A stretch of 64,000 nt of DNA from Paenibacillus sp. MSJ-34 (GCF_018918005.1 NZ_JAHLPR010000036.1:1-64000), one strand, 5' to 3'. Shown: positions 16,117 to 25,525, counted from the stretch's first letter. The notes: a model not told the origin generated them from the sequence alone. Made by a program: numbers and translations.

Positions 16117-16983
16117 ATGAAACGATATCGAATCCCAGAAATTGCCCGCAAATACGTAGAATACGATCTGATTCAGAAGCATACCAAGCTGCCGGAGTTT
16201 CCCGATTCGCGCGTGCGGCTCTTGTTTGCTTTTTTGAATAAAAGCCCGGTTTCATCCGCGAACAGCGAATTGTTTGCGCTTGTCACTTCGCTCGTGCAGA
16301 TGGGGCTGGATACGCATGATTTAATCGAGCCCGCCAATATCCAGCAAGCCGAGCGCGAGATGCGCTCCCGCCAGTTCAAAGTGCTTGCGGGGGATTATTA
16401 CAGCAGCCGGTTTTATCACTTGCTGTCCCAAGCGGGGCAAATCGATACGATCCGCACGCTAAGCGGCGCAATCTGCGAAGTCAACCGTTTGAAAGTGAAT
16501 TTATACGTCAAAATGAAACAATGCATCGTGACCGCTGAAGAATATTTGCAACAATTAGTGCAGTTGAAAATGCAACTGTTCGTTGCCTTCTCCAAGCTGT
16601 TCGACGACAAGGACGCCAAGTCGTGGTCCGAATTGCTGCGAGCGTTTACCCATTGCGAGGTGCTCCAAGGCGAGCTCGGCAAAAACGAGCAAGTGGACAC
16701 GTTCGCCGGATCGTGGGCGTACTGGCATATTTGGCATCAAGGCACGGACGAAGAACTGAAATCGCTGCGAGCGAACGGATTGGACGCAGCCGCTTTACGG
16801 GCGATGCTGCTGAAATACGATATCCGCAATAAATTAGTGGACAAGCTGAGCCAGACGGTCGAGCACATTCAAACGGTGTTGCGCGAGCTTGACTCCGAGA
16901 AACTGTTGAACGAACTGATGCTGATCGGGGAGCCGTTTGTGCGGCTTGTCCGGCATTCGGCGCCAGCGCTCAGGGAAGGTTAG
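16117..16983 (+). CDS. hepS: Heptaprenyl diphosphate synthase component I
   Basis: Regulatory subunit that pairs with HepT to make the C35 side chain of menaquinone-7. It lacks DDxxD motifs, as expected for component I; the family features are the conserved GDYYSSRFYHLLS segment near residue 115 and the all-helical architecture. ATG 16117 has TCGGAGGC four bases upstream, giving 288 residues. It begins the hepS-menG-ubiA-ubiX-mqnA-hepT run, in which successive genes touch or overlap. Confidence 0.9.
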   Translation: MKRYRIPEIARKYVEYDLIQKHTKLPEFPDSRVRLLFAFLNKSPVSSANSELFALVTSLVQMGLDTHDLIEPANIQQAEREMRSRQFKVLAGDYYSSRFYHLLSQAGQIDTIRTLSGAICEVNRLKVNLYVKMKQCIVTAEEYLQQLVQLKMQLFVAFSKLFDDKDAKSWSELLRAFTHCEVLQGELGKNEQVDTFAGSWAYWHIWHQGTDEELKSLRANGLDAAALRAMLLKYDIRNKLVDKLSQTVEHIQTVLRELDSEKLLNELMLIGEPFVRLVRHSAPALREG

Positions 16984-17721
16984 GTGAACGGATTGGAAAC
17001 GAAATCTTCCGGCACGAAGGAACAATTCGTCCATTCGGTGTTTGAAAGCATTGCAACCAAATATGACGTGATGAACGATATACTGAGTTTTCGAAGGCAT
17101 AAGTCGTGGCGCAAGTTCACGATGAACAAAATGAACGTCGGTCCCGGCGACACGGCGATCGACTTATGCTGCGGCACATGCGATTGGACAATCGCATTGG
17201 CGCAGGCGAGCGGAAGCGGCGAAGTCGTGGGGCTCGATTTCAGCAAAAACATGCTCGACGTCGGCCAGGCGAAAGTCGACCGCCTGGAATTGAACAAGCA
17301 AATATCGCTCGTTCAAGGAAATGCGATGCAATTGCCTTTCGAAGATGACCGCTTCGATTACGCGACGATCGGCTTCGGCCTGCGCAACGTTCCGGACCTC
17401 GTTCAAGTGCTGAAAGAAATGAGGCGCGTTGTTAAACCCGGCGGCATGGTCGTTTGCCTCGAGTTGTCGAAGCCGACCTGGCAGCCGTTCAAAAGCATTT
17501 ATTATTTTTATTTTCAACGGATTTTACCGATACTTGGAAAGCTGATCGCCAAACGATACGAGCAGTATAAGTGGCTGCCCGATTCGCTTGCCGCTTTCCC
17601 GGACCATAAGGAACTTGCGCGCATATTCCGTGAGGTCGGGCTTGGCGACGTACAAGCTTATCCGTTGATGAGCGGCATCGCCGCTCTTCATATCGGAATC
17701 AAGGAGCATGGACATGATTAG
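16984..17721 (+). CDS. menG: Demethylmenaquinone methyltransferase
   Basis: SAM-dependent methyltransferase for the last step of menaquinone synthesis. The UbiE/COQ5 family motif DLCCGTCDW (about residues 60-68) forms the SAM loop, followed by GLDFSKNML and the FGLRNV and KPGG motifs. GTG 16984 follows the hepS stop without a gap; a TTG at 16993 with TTAGGTGA upstream is a fair alternative. The neighbouring genes supply the polyprenyl chain and the naphthoquinone head group. In B. subtilis hepS, menG and hepT are contiguous; here three genes intervene. Confidence 0.96.
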   Translation: MNGLETKSSGTKEQFVHSVFESIATKYDVMNDILSFRRHKSWRKFTMNKMNVGPGDTAIDLCCGTCDWTIALAQASGSGEVVGLDFSKNMLDVGQAKVDRLELNKQISLVQGNAMQLPFEDDRFDYATIGFGLRNVPDLVQVLKEMRRVVKPGGMVVCLELSKPTWQPFKSIYYFYFQRILPILGKLIAKRYEQYKWLPDSLAAFPDHKELARIFREVGLGDVQAYPLMSGIAALHIGIKEHGHD

Positions 17722-18583
17722 GAAAATTCGAATTTTTCTAGAAATGATTAAAATCGAACATACGTTATTCGCGCTGCCCTTTGCGTTTATGGGGGCGGTA
17801 CTCGGATCGGTCGTCGTCAACGACCATCTCCCGTCATGGGGCCAAATCGGCTGGGTGTTGCTCGCGATGATCGGGGCGCGCAGCGCCGCGATGGGACTGA
17901 ATCGGTTGATCGACAGGGTCATCGACAAGAAAAATCCGCGCACGGCCATGCGCGCCATCCCCGCGGGGTTGCTCCAATCGAAAGAAGTCATCATATTCGT
18001 TATCGTATCTTTTGCATTATTGTTCTGGGCTGCCGCGGAACTGGCCCCGTTAGCGTTGAAACTGTTGCCGATTGCCGTGTTCCTTCTCGTCTTTTATTCC
18101 TACACGAAACGATTTACATGGCTGTGCCATATTGTGCTCGGCATGACGATTGCGCTAGCGCCGCTGGGAGGCTGGGTGGCCGTTACCAATCAAGCGGATT
18201 GGAGGGCGCTCATTTTTTATGTCGCTTGCGCCTTTTGGACGGCCGGCTTCGACATCATCTACGCATGCCAGGACTACGAGTTCGACCGCGAAGAAGGGTT
18301 GCATTCGATTCCCGTTCGGTTCGGCATCGCCAAAGCGCTGCATATTGCCAAAGCGTTTCATATCATTACGGCATTGGGCTTTATTTCGTTAATGATATTT
18401 ACCGATTTAAGCTGGTGGTATTTGGCCGGCACGATTATCGCCAACGCGATCTTGTATTACGAGCATCATATTGTCAAACCGCATGACCTGAGCAAATTGC
18501 AAACGGCGTTCTTTACGATGAACGGCGTGCTAAGCATTGTCGTTTTCGCGTTTACGCTCATTGACCTGGTGGTGTTGAAATGA
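17714..18583 (+). CDS. mqnP: UbiA-family prenyltransferase, probably MqnP of the futalosine pathway
   Basis: Membrane prenyltransferase of about nine helices. Both Mg-pyrophosphate motifs are present: [11 protein letters not shown] (NxxxDxxxD, near residue 65) and DYEFDREEG (near residue 190). I place the start at ATG 17714, seven bases after AAGGAG; an earlier ATG at 17708 is too close. In futalosine-pathway bacteria a UbiA homologue prenylates the dihydroxynaphthoate precursor; placement beside ubiX and mqnA supports that role over ubiquinone synthesis, which Bacillales lack. The gene overlaps menG by eight bases. Confidence 0.88.
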   Translation: MIRKIRIFLEMIKIEHTLFALPFAFMGAVLGSVVVNDHLPSWGQIGWVLLAMIGARSAAMGLNRLIDRVIDKKNPRTAMRAIPAGLLQSKEVIIFVIVSFALLFWAAAELAPLALKLLPIAVFLLVFYSYTKRFTWLCHIVLGMTIALAPLGGWVAVTNQADWRALIFYVACAFWTAGFDIIYACQDYEFDREEGLHSIPVRFGIAKALHIAKAFHIITALGFISLMIFTDLSWWYLAGTIIANAILYYEHHIVKPHDLSKLQTAFFTMNGVLSIVVFAFTLIDLVVLK

Positions 18584-19233
18584 AGGCGCAAGCAAGCCGG
18601 AACGGAAGGTGGATTGTAGGAATTACGGGAGCGAGCGGCGCGGTGTACGGCGTGAAATTGACGGAGACGCTTCTTGCGTCCGGCTGCTCTGTCCATCTTA
18701 TCGTAACCGAAGCAGGCTGGAGAGTGCTGAAGGAGGAGCTGGGCTGGGACGCGACGCAGCGCCAGGCCGAACTTGAGCGCCGGTTCGGATCGCACTCCGG
18801 ATCGCTCGAATATCATCCGATCCGGGACATCGGCGCCAGCATCGCGAGCGGATCTTTCCGGGTGAGCGGCATGTTTATTATGCCTTGTTCGATGGGGACG
18901 CTGTCCTCCATTGCGCACGGCGCTTCGGATAATTTAATGGCGCGGGCCGCGGACGTCATGATGAAGGAAGGCAGGCCGCTCGTCATCGTGCCGCGCGAAA
19001 CGCCGCTGCATGCGATCCACCTTGAGAATATGCTGAAGCTTTCCCGCATGGGAGTGCGCATCGTGCCCGCGATGCCGGCCTTCTATTACCGGCCCGAATC
19101 GCTCGACGATATCGTCTCGTTCCTGGTCGGGAAAGTGCTTGACCAAGTCGATATGGAACATCAATTGTACACTAGATGGGGGAATTCGGATGAACACGAA
19201 TCTGAGAGACCCGATTCGCATAGGGGAAATTAA
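18580..19233 (+). CDS. ubiX: UbiX-type flavin prenyltransferase (MqnM)
   Basis: Makes prenylated FMN, the cofactor of UbiD-type decarboxylases. Diagnostic segments are GITGASGAVYG (about residues 14-24), the SGMFIMPCSMGTLSSIAHG block and the C-terminal RPLVIVPRETPLH. It overlaps ubiA by four bases. The 217 residues include a polar C-terminal extension that overlaps mqnA by 44 bases. No ubiD/mqnL gene lies in the window, so the decarboxylase it serves must be encoded elsewhere. Confidence 0.93.
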   Translation: MKAQASRNGRWIVGITGASGAVYGVKLTETLLASGCSVHLIVTEAGWRVLKEELGWDATQRQAELERRFGSHSGSLEYHPIRDIGASIASGSFRVSGMFIMPCSMGTLSSIAHGASDNLMARAADVMMKEGRPLVIVPRETPLHAIHLENMLKLSRMGVRIVPAMPAFYYRPESLDDIVSFLVGKVLDQVDMEHQLYTRWGNSDEHESERPDSHRGN

Positions 19234-20044
19234 TTACGCCAACGTATGGCCGATGTATTTTTATTTTACGCCGCAAGCTTTGCAAATCGATGTGGAAATG
19301 ATTCAACAGTTTCCAACCCAGTTGAACCGCGCCATGTTGAATGGTACGATTGATATGGGACCGATTTCGTCTTTCGCTTACGGCGCTTCTTATGAACGTT
19401 ACATGCTGTTCCCGGATCTATCCGTCAGCGCTTTCGGACCTGTCAAATCGATTTTATTGTTTATGAAAAAACCGCTCGAGCAGGTCGTAAACGGCCGGAT
19501 CGCATTAACGACGACATCGGCCACATCGGTCAATTTATTGAAAATTATTATCGACCGCTTCTACGGAGGCCGCCCGACTTACTTCGACGCCGAACCGGTG
19601 TTGGAAGATATGATGAAGGACGCAGACGCCGCGCTCCTCATCGGAGACCATGCCATTCGCTCCTCGTGGACGAACACGGAGTATGAAATTCTCGATTTGG
19701 GCGAATGTTGGCGCCGCTGGACGGGCCATTGGATGACATTTGCCGTCTGGACCGTATCCAGCGATGCGGCAGCCCGCCATCCGAAGCAAATCCGGCAAAT
19801 CGTGGACGCGTTCGAAGAGAGCAAGCAGCGCAGCATTCGCGATCCCGAGCCGCTCGTTCGCGCCGCCTGCGCCAACATCGGCGGCACGGCCGATTATTGG
19901 CGCAGGTATTTTAACGGATTATGCCACGATTTTGGACAAAAACAGCAAGATGGGTTAAAATTGTATTTCCGGTATGCCAAGGAACTCGGTTTAATCGATA
20001 AAGATGTAGAAATTCGCATTTGGTCAGAGAATTCGGTCGTATAG
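19190..20044 (+). CDS. mqnA: Chorismate dehydratase MqnA, first futalosine-pathway enzyme
   Basis: Converts chorismate to 3-enolpyruvylbenzoate. It has the periplasmic-binding-protein-like fold and motif pattern of MqnA: RIGEINYANVWPMYFYF near the N-terminus, DMGPISSFAYG, and LIGDHAI in the second lobe, followed by GECWRRWTGHWMTFAVW. ATG 19190 with GGGGG upstream yields 284 residues and overlaps ubiX. Its presence shows that menaquinone is made through futalosine and not through the o-succinylbenzoate (menFDBE) route used by B. subtilis. Confidence 0.92.
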   Translation: MNTNLRDPIRIGEINYANVWPMYFYFTPQALQIDVEMIQQFPTQLNRAMLNGTIDMGPISSFAYGASYERYMLFPDLSVSAFGPVKSILLFMKKPLEQVVNGRIALTTTSATSVNLLKIIIDRFYGGRPTYFDAEPVLEDMMKDADAALLIGDHAIRSSWTNTEYEILDLGECWRRWTGHWMTFAVWTVSSDAAARHPKQIRQIVDAFEESKQRSIRDPEPLVRAACANIGGTADYWRRYFNGLCHDFGQKQQDGLKLYFRYAKELGLIDKDVEIRIWSENSVV

Positions 20045-20052
20045 GTGAAATA

Positions 20053-21027
20053 ATGAAACTATTGGATATTTACTCAGCCTTGAAAAACGACGTTCAATTC
20101 ATGGAAAAGCAGTTGGAGAAAAGCGTGCTCAGCGATCACGAACTGCTCAGCGAAACGTCATTGCATTTATTAAAAGCGGGGGGAAAGCGGCTTCGTCCCG
20201 TTTTTGTTCTGCTGGCCGGCAAATTCGGGACCTATGACTTGCACAAATTGCAGCATGTCGCCGTTCCGCTCGAATTGATTCATAGCGCTTCGCTCGTTCA
20301 CGACGACGTGATCGATAACGCGGAAACGCGCAGAGGCAAGCCTACGGTAAAATCGAAATGGGACAACAGAATCGCGATGTATACGGGCGACTATATATTC
20401 GCGAAAGCGCTCATCATCGCGACGCAGCTGCAGAACCCGTTGGTTCACCAAATATTATCCAAGGCGATCGTCCAAATGTCCATCGGCGAAATGGAGCAAA
20501 TCCGCGATTTTTTCAACACAGAGCAAACGATCCGCAACTATTTGCTCCGCATCCGCCGCAAAACGGCATTGCTGATCGCGGTGAGCTGCCAACTCGGCGC
20601 GATCGCGTCGGACGCGCCCGCCGAAGTCAGCAACAAACTGTATCGATTCGGTTATAATGTAGGCATGGCCTTTCAGATTCGCGACGATTTGCTCGATATA
20701 TGCGGAACGGAGAAGCAGCTTGGCAAACCGCCCGGCAGCGATATGAAGCAAGGCAATATCACGCTGCCCGTACTGCTCGCGCTCCAGCAGCCCGAATTGC
20801 GCGGGCCGCTGCTGGATCAAATTGCAATCATCCATGAGAGCGACGGCGCTGCGGGCGTAGCGGCGGCGCTCGACATGATCCGCAGCAGCAACGGTATCGA
20901 CATTGCGGACCGATTGGCGAACCGCTACATTGCCAAATCGCTTCATGCGCTCGAAGGGCTCCCTGACATCAAAGCGAAGAAAAATCTTACGGAAATCGCG
21001 CACTTTGTAGCAAAACGATCTTATTAA
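20053..21027 (+). CDS. hepT: Heptaprenyl diphosphate synthase component II
   Basis: Catalytic trans-prenyltransferase subunit, partner of HepS. The first aspartate-rich motif DDVID (about residue 84) and second DDLLD (about residue 212) bind the diphosphate substrates; GGKRLRP near residue 45 is the IPP site. ATG 20053 has AGGTGA six bases upstream and is eight bases after the mqnA stop. It ends the quinone run; ndk follows after a short palindrome-containing spacer. Confidence 0.95.
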   Translation: MKLLDIYSALKNDVQFMEKQLEKSVLSDHELLSETSLHLLKAGGKRLRPVFVLLAGKFGTYDLHKLQHVAVPLELIHSASLVHDDVIDNAETRRGKPTVKSKWDNRIAMYTGDYIFAKALIIATQLQNPLVHQILSKAIVQMSIGEMEQIRDFFNTEQTIRNYLLRIRRKTALLIAVSCQLGAIASDAPAEVSNKLYRFGYNVGMAFQIRDDLLDICGTEKQLGKPPGSDMKQGNITLPVLLALQQPELRGPLLDQIAIIHESDGAAGVAAALDMIRSSNGIDIADRLANRYIAKSLHALEGLPDIKAKKNLTEIAHFVAKRSY

Positions 21028-21032
21028 CTTTC

Positions 21033-21045
21033 TGTGAAATTCACA
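21033..21045. repeat. 13-base palindrome upstream of ndk
   Basis: TGTGAA-A-TTCACA, a perfect six-base inverted repeat with one central base, 21 bases before the ndk start. The arms are spaced too closely for a Rex site (TTGTGA-N6-TCACAA). Possible small hairpin or operator. Confidence 0.4.
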
Positions 21046-21066
21046 AAACTTTGAGGAGTGACAGTT

Positions 21067-21510
21067 ATGGAAAGAACGTTTTTGATGGTCAAACCGGACG
21101 GAGTACAACGCGGATTGATCGGTGAAATTGTAGGTCGTTTCGAGAAAAAAGGGTTTAAGCTGGCCGCGGCCAAAATGATCGTCGTCTCGCGCGAACAAGC
21201 CGTCAGGCATTACGCCGAGCATCAAGGGAAACCGTTCTTCGAGGAATTGGTCAGCTTCATTACTTCGGGCCCGGTATTTGCGATGGTATGGGAAGCGGAC
21301 CAAGTGATCGCGCTGTCCCGGACGATGATCGGCAAAACGAATTCGCTCGAAGCCCAGCCCGGAACGATCCGCGGCGATTTTGCGGTTCATACGAACTTCA
21401 ACCTGATTCACGGATCGGATTCTCCCGAAAGCGCGGCGCGCGAAATCGCCAATTTCTTCGAGCCTCATGAGTTGATTACATATAACAAAGAGATCCAACC
21501 TTGGATTTAA
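21067..21510 (+). CDS. ndk: Nucleoside diphosphate kinase
   Basis: Balances NTP pools by transferring the gamma-phosphate through a phosphohistidine. The active-site segment [12 protein letters not shown] carries the catalytic histidine, and the N-terminal [19 protein letters not shown] is typical. ATG 21067 lies eight bases after GAGGAG and gives 147 residues, standard length; a GTG at 21058 in frame is too close to that site. Synteny hepT-ndk-cheR is as in B. subtilis. Confidence 0.98.
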   Translation: MERTFLMVKPDGVQRGLIGEIVGRFEKKGFKLAAAKMIVVSREQAVRHYAEHQGKPFFEELVSFITSGPVFAMVWEADQVIALSRTMIGKTNSLEAQPGTIRGDFAVHTNFNLIHGSDSPESAAREIANFFEPHELITYNKEIQPWI

Positions 21511-21519
21511 TGCCGGAGC

Positions 21520-22305
21520 GTGATTCCACTGGAAGATAGGGATTATTCGCAATTTATCGAACAAGTGAAGGGGAAGACGGGGATCGATCTGGCGCAGTAC
21601 AAAGAAGCTCAGATGAAGCGCCGGCTGACGACGCTCCGTATGAAAAACGGTTATCAAACCTTCGCTTCGTTTTTCAAAGCTATGATGGAGAATGAAAGCC
21701 TGTTCTACGAATTTCTCGATCGGATGACGATCAACGTCTCCGAGTTTTGGCGCAATCCGAATCGATGGGAGACGCTGCGGCAAGCGATTTTGCCGGAGCT
21801 CGCGCGGAGAAGCCCGCGCTTGAAATGCTGGAGCGCGGCTTGCTCGACAGGGGAAGAACCTTATTCGCTCGCCATGATTTTGTCGGAAATGAATTTGCTG
21901 CGGCAATCGCAAATTCATGCAACCGATATCGACGACGGCGCATTGGGTCGGGCGAAGCAAGCGGTTTATATGGAGCGCTCGCTCAAAGACGTTCCGCCCG
22001 CATACATCAAGCGTTATTTTAAGCAGGAGCAATTATTATACCGCATTGTCGACGAATTGAAAGCGGCGATTCAATTCCGCAAACAAAACTTGCTGTTGGA
22101 CTCGTTCGATAATCATTACGATTTAATTATTTGCCGCAACGTTATGATATATTTTACGGAAGAAGCCAAATCGAAATTATATCATAAATTCGCAAAATCG
22201 TTAAAAAGCGGCGGCGTACTGTTTGTCGGCAGTACGGAACAAATATTTTCGCCGGGACAATACGAGCTCGAACCGTTGGAAACGTTTTTTTACCGTAAAA
22301 AATAA
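21520..22305 (+). CDS. cheR: Chemotaxis protein methyltransferase CheR
   Basis: Methylates glutamates of chemoreceptors using SAM. The N-terminal helical domain has YKEAQMKRRL, then INVSEFWRN, and the SAM-binding domain has SAACSTGEEPYSLAM (about residues 109-123) and DLIICRNVMIYF. The start codon is uncertain: GTG 21520 is only two bases after CCGGAG, so initiation could also occur at a nearby non-ATG codon. Product about 261 residues. No other chemotaxis gene is close, as in B. subtilis. Confidence 0.95.
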   Translation: MIPLEDRDYSQFIEQVKGKTGIDLAQYKEAQMKRRLTTLRMKNGYQTFASFFKAMMENESLFYEFLDRMTINVSEFWRNPNRWETLRQAILPELARRSPRLKCWSAACSTGEEPYSLAMILSEMNLLRQSQIHATDIDDGALGRAKQAVYMERSLKDVPPAYIKRYFKQEQLLYRIVDELKAAIQFRKQNLLLDSFDNHYDLIICRNVMIYFTEEAKSKLYHKFAKSLKSGGVLFVGSTEQIFSPGQYELEPLETFFYRKK

Positions 22306-22392
22306 ATGCGCCGGTATGCGCGGCCGATGTATATTGCTTCCCTTTCCTTCCAATACTAAAACTAACAGTCAGACTAAGTGGAGGTCAATGGA

Positions 22393-22557
22393 ATGGACAA
22401 GCGGAAAGTCATTGCCGCATATCGCCGTGGGTTTATTTCCATACAAGAGTGTGCGCAAATTTTGGGCATTGAATCCGCACAAATTAAAGGATTGGTCAAC
22501 GACCCGCAATATGCGGAAGTGCCGATCGTAATCAAGAAGCACTCAGCAAACGGTTAA
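22393..22557 (+). CDS. Small helix-turn-helix-like protein, 54 residues
   Basis: ATG 22393 to TAA 22557, with GTGGAGGTC about six bases upstream. The product begins MDKRKVIAAYRRGFISIQEC and continues with a segment (AQILGIESAQIKGLVND) that looks like a helix-turn-helix, then ends with a short beta-like stretch and a basic tail. It may bind DNA, but I do not recognise a named family. It sits alone between cheR and the aroC promoter, in a place where B. subtilis has no gene. Codon use resembles the neighbours. Confidence 0.75.
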   Translation: MDKRKVIAAYRRGFISIQECAQILGIESAQIKGLVNDPQYAEVPIVIKKHSANG

Positions 22558-22628
22558 TCGAGATGAATGCGCTGTTCGGCTTGCAAGAGCCGTGCGGCGC
22601 TTTTTTGCGTTTTGCGCCTAGTCAGCGG

Positions 22629-22658
22629 TTGTCAAACCGTTTGAACGTATACTATAAT
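22629..22658 (+). promoter_or_regulatory. SigA promoter for aroC
   Basis: TTGTCA (22629-22634), 18-base spacer, TATAAT (22653-22658), 65 bases upstream of the aroC start. Confidence 0.65.
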
Positions 22659-22722
22659 GAGCAAAGACAAGAATCGGGTTTTAGTCGTTTACAGCTTAAA
22701 AAGTTTAAAGGGGGAACGCAGC

Positions 22723-23892
22723 GTGACTTTACGTTATTTAACAGCGGGTGAAACTCACGGTCCGCAATTAACTGCCATTATTGAAGGTCTTCCGAGCAAT
22801 TTGGAGCTGGATTTCGAACAATTGAACTTTCAATTGCACCGTCGCCAGAAAGGGTACGGACGGGGGCGCCGGATGCAAATCGAAAAAGATACGGCGAATA
22901 TCGTCGGCGGGGTTCGCCACGGCAAAACGACGGGAGCGCCGGTGGCGCTTGTCGTCGCTAACAACGACTGGAAGCATTGGATGCAAATTATGAATATCGA
23001 GCCGATCGAAGGCGGAGACGAGGCGAAACGCCGCGTGAACCGTCCGCGCCCGGGCCATGCCGATTTAAACGGCGGTTTGAAATACAATTTGAAAGATTTG
23101 CGCAACGTGCTTGAACGTTCCAGCGCGCGCGAAACGGCGGCGCGCGTCGCATGCGGCGCGGTGGCGCGGCAGCTGTTGGCGGCATTCGGCATCAAAGTGG
23201 CCGGGCAAGTTATTCGCATCGGCGAAATCGAAGCGCCGCCGCATGACTTGCCGATCGATGAATTGATCCAACGCACGGAGGAATCGTCGGTCCGCGTCGT
23301 CGATCCGGAGACCGAGAAGAAGATGGAAGCGTATATCGACCAGATTAAGGCCGAAGGCGATTCCATCGGCGGCATCGTCGAATGCATCGTCGAGGGCGTG
23401 CCGGTCGGACTCGGGAGCCATGTGCAGTACGACCGCAAGCTGGACGGGCGAATTGCGCAAGCGGTTATGTCGATCAACGCCTTCAAAGGATGCGAAATCG
23501 GCATCGGCTTTGAAGCCGGAACGATGCGCGGCTCGCAAGTTCACGATGAAATCCTGTATTCGGCGGAACGCGGCTATTACCGCGCTACGAATCGGCTTGG
23601 CGGATTTGAAGGCGGGATGACGAACGGAATGCCGATCGTCGTGCGCGGCGTAATGAAGCCGATTCCGACGTTATACAAGCCGCTGCGCAGCGTAGATATC
23701 GATACGAAAGAACCGTTCACCGCGCAAGTGGAACGTTCCGACAGCTGCGCCGTTCCCGCCGCAAGCGTCGTCATGGAGCATGTGGTGGCATGGGAAGTGG
23801 CCAAAGCGTTTTTGGAAAAATTCGGCGGGGATTCGATGGAGGAAATCCGCGCGAATTATAATAATTACTTGAAGCAACTGGAGCAGTATTAA
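22723..23892 (+). CDS. aroC: Chorismate synthase
   Basis: Makes chorismate from EPSP with reduced FMN. Family signatures present are [16 protein letters not shown] near the N-terminus, the [11 protein letters not shown] segment, [12 protein letters not shown] and the C-terminal [18 protein letters not shown] 22723 follows AAAGGGGGAA and gives 389 residues, the usual length. It opens the aromatic supraoperon; its product is used by AroH, TrpE and MqnA, all encoded in this window. Confidence 0.98.
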   Translation: MTLRYLTAGETHGPQLTAIIEGLPSNLELDFEQLNFQLHRRQKGYGRGRRMQIEKDTANIVGGVRHGKTTGAPVALVVANNDWKHWMQIMNIEPIEGGDEAKRRVNRPRPGHADLNGGLKYNLKDLRNVLERSSARETAARVACGAVARQLLAAFGIKVAGQVIRIGEIEAPPHDLPIDELIQRTEESSVRVVDPETEKKMEAYIDQIKAEGDSIGGIVECIVEGVPVGLGSHVQYDRKLDGRIAQAVMSINAFKGCEIGIGFEAGTMRGSQVHDEILYSAERGYYRATNRLGGFEGGMTNGMPIVVRGVMKPIPTLYKPLRSVDIDTKEPFTAQVERSDSCAVPAASVVMEHVVAWEVAKAFLEKFGGDSMEEIRANYNNYLKQLEQY

Positions 23893-23893
23893 G

Positions 23894-24988
23894 ATGCGCG
23901 AACTGCGGGTCGAACTTCCCGACCGTTCCTACCCGATCTATATCGGCGAAGGGCTGCTTGGCGACGTCTCCTCCATGTTCGTCAAGCATGAAATTACGAA
24001 GAAAAGTCCGATATTAATCGTAACGGATGAACATATTGCGCCTCTTTATTTGGAGAGCGTGGAGTCCAATTTGCAAGCCGGAGGGTATTCGGTCGTACAC
24101 GCGATCGTCGAGGCGGGGGAGAAGTCGAAGTCGCTCGCCGTTTTGGAAGAGATCGTGACGATTGCGCTCGATGCGGGACTGGACCGCCATTCCACCGTAG
24201 TCGCGTTGGGCGGTGGCGTGGTCGGAGATTTGGCGGGTTTTGCAGCGGCCTCTTATATGCGGGGCGTGAAATTCGTGCAAATTCCGACGACCATATTGGC
24301 GCATGACAGCAGCGTCGGCGGCAAAGTCGGCGTCAATCATCGTCTCGCCAAGAACATTATCGGCGCGTTCCACCAGCCGGAAATGGTATTGTACGATACG
24401 GCGACGCTGCGATCGCTGCCGGAACGCGACGTGAAATCGGGCTTGGCGGAAATGATTAAGCACGGGTTGATTTGGGACGCCGAATTCGTCGCATGGTGCG
24501 ACGAGAACGCGGAACGGCTGATCGGCTTGGAAGCCGAAACGTTGAGCTACGGATTGTATCAAGGCTGCAAAGTGAAATCGATCGTCGTTTCCCAGGACGA
24601 GAAGGAGAACGGCTTGCGCGCTATCCTGAATTTGGGACATACGATCGGGCATGCGCTGGAAGCGGTGGCGAACTATGATACGCTGCTGCACGGGGAAGCG
24701 ATCTCCATCGGGATGGTCGGAGCCGCGAAGCTGGCCGTCCGGCTCGGTTACGACGAATCGATCTATACCGAGACGAAGCGGATTTTGCGGAAATTCGGTT
24801 TGCCGATCCGGGTGCCGCAACAGATGAACGTCGATGACATCATGAATGCCATGATGCATGACAAAAAATTCAAGGAAGGCCGTACGGTCTTTATCGTGCC
24901 GGTCGCCATCGGCAAGGTGGAAATCAAGCAAGACGTATCAACCGAACTGGTGCGGCAAATTGTGGCTGAATTGAAGGAGGAAGCTTAG
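23894..24988 (+). CDS. aroB: 3-dehydroquinate synthase
   Basis: NAD- and metal-dependent second enzyme of the shikimate pathway. The conserved ALGGGVVGDLAGF block (NAD site) is near residue 105, then the metal-ligand regions GLAEMIKHG and NLGHTIGHALE. Length 364. The ATG is two bases after the aroC stop, so translation is probably coupled. Confidence 0.98.
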   Translation: MRELRVELPDRSYPIYIGEGLLGDVSSMFVKHEITKKSPILIVTDEHIAPLYLESVESNLQAGGYSVVHAIVEAGEKSKSLAVLEEIVTIALDAGLDRHSTVVALGGGVVGDLAGFAAASYMRGVKFVQIPTTILAHDSSVGGKVGVNHRLAKNIIGAFHQPEMVLYDTATLRSLPERDVKSGLAEMIKHGLIWDAEFVAWCDENAERLIGLEAETLSYGLYQGCKVKSIVVSQDEKENGLRAILNLGHTIGHALEAVANYDTLLHGEAISIGMVGAAKLAVRLGYDESIYTETKRILRKFGLPIRVPQQMNVDDIMNAMMHDKKFKEGRTVFIVPVAIGKVEIKQDVSTELVRQIVAELKEEA

Positions 24989-24990
24989 GC

Positions 24991-25365
24991 ATGTACGTTA
25001 GAGGAATCCGCGGAGCGACGACGGTCAAGCAAAATGAAGAACATGAAATTTTGGCGGAAACGATCGTTCTGCTGAATGAAATCGTGCGGGAGAACGATTT
25101 CAAACCGGAAGACATATGCAGCGTATGGGTGACGATGACGACCGATTTGGACGCGACCTTTCCGGCCCGAGCGATTCGGCAAATGGCGGGCTGGGAGCTG
25201 GTGCCTTTAATGTGCTCCGTTGAAATTCCGGTGAAAGGCAGCTTGCAGCGCTGCATCCGATTGATGGTGCAAGTGAATACGGACAAGAGGCAGGATGAAA
25301 TCCGCCACGTTTATTTGAACGAGGCGAAAGCGCTGCGACCGGATTTGGCGGAAAGCTCGAAGTGA
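24991..25365 (+). CDS. aroH: Monofunctional chorismate mutase, AroH type
   Basis: Small trimeric enzyme converting chorismate to prephenate for tyrosine and phenylalanine. The B. subtilis-type features are the N-terminal MYVRGIRGATTV, the acidic VTMTTDLDATFPARAIR segment and MCSVEIPVKGSLQRCIR, with the active-site arginines and glutamate. It is 124 residues and starts two bases after aroB. The trp promoter and leader follow it. Confidence 0.96.
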   Translation: MYVRGIRGATTVKQNEEHEILAETIVLLNEIVRENDFKPEDICSVWVTMTTDLDATFPARAIRQMAGWELVPLMCSVEIPVKGSLQRCIRLMVQVNTDKRQDEIRHVYLNEAKALRPDLAESSK

Positions 25366-25419
25366 CGCCTATGCATGCCATACAGGCTCTAATGGGAACC
25401 CCTCTTCGCAAAACGATCG

Positions 25420-25448
25420 TTGACGTACCTACCCTTATCGTGTATAGT
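25420..25448 (+). promoter_or_regulatory. SigA promoter of the trp operon
   Basis: TTGACG (25420-25425), 17-base spacer, TATAGT (25443-25448). The predicted start point, near 25455, is directly before the first TRAP triplet. Confidence 0.8.
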
Positions 25449-25457
25449 GGTTGTAAC

Positions 25458-25525
25458 GAGAGTTGAGCTTAGTTGAGAAGAGTAGTTAGTCCGTAGAGAT
25501 GAGCCTGAGCAGAGCAGTATGAGAG
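25458..25525 (+). promoter_or_regulatory. TRAP binding site: about eleven (G/T)AG triplets
   Basis: GAG or TAG triplets start at 25458, 25465, 25470, 25475, 25480, 25487, 25494, 25501, 25507, 25512 and 25521, with a few extra overlapping ones (25460, 25483, 25496, 25523). Most spacers are two to four bases, as expected for RNA wrapped round the 11-subunit TRAP ring. MtrB is encoded at 15144-15365. Confidence 0.85.

Noticed and set aside
21033-21045. TGTGAAATTCACA as a Rex operator for ndk
   Set aside because: A Rex site needs TTGTGA and TCACAA separated by six bases; here the centre is too short.
20455-22032. 525-codon open frame on the minus strand opposite hepT, ndk and cheR
   Set aside because: It lies antisense to three well-recognised genes, its translation has no known motif and is rich in residues expected from reverse-frame reading, and there is no ribosome site.
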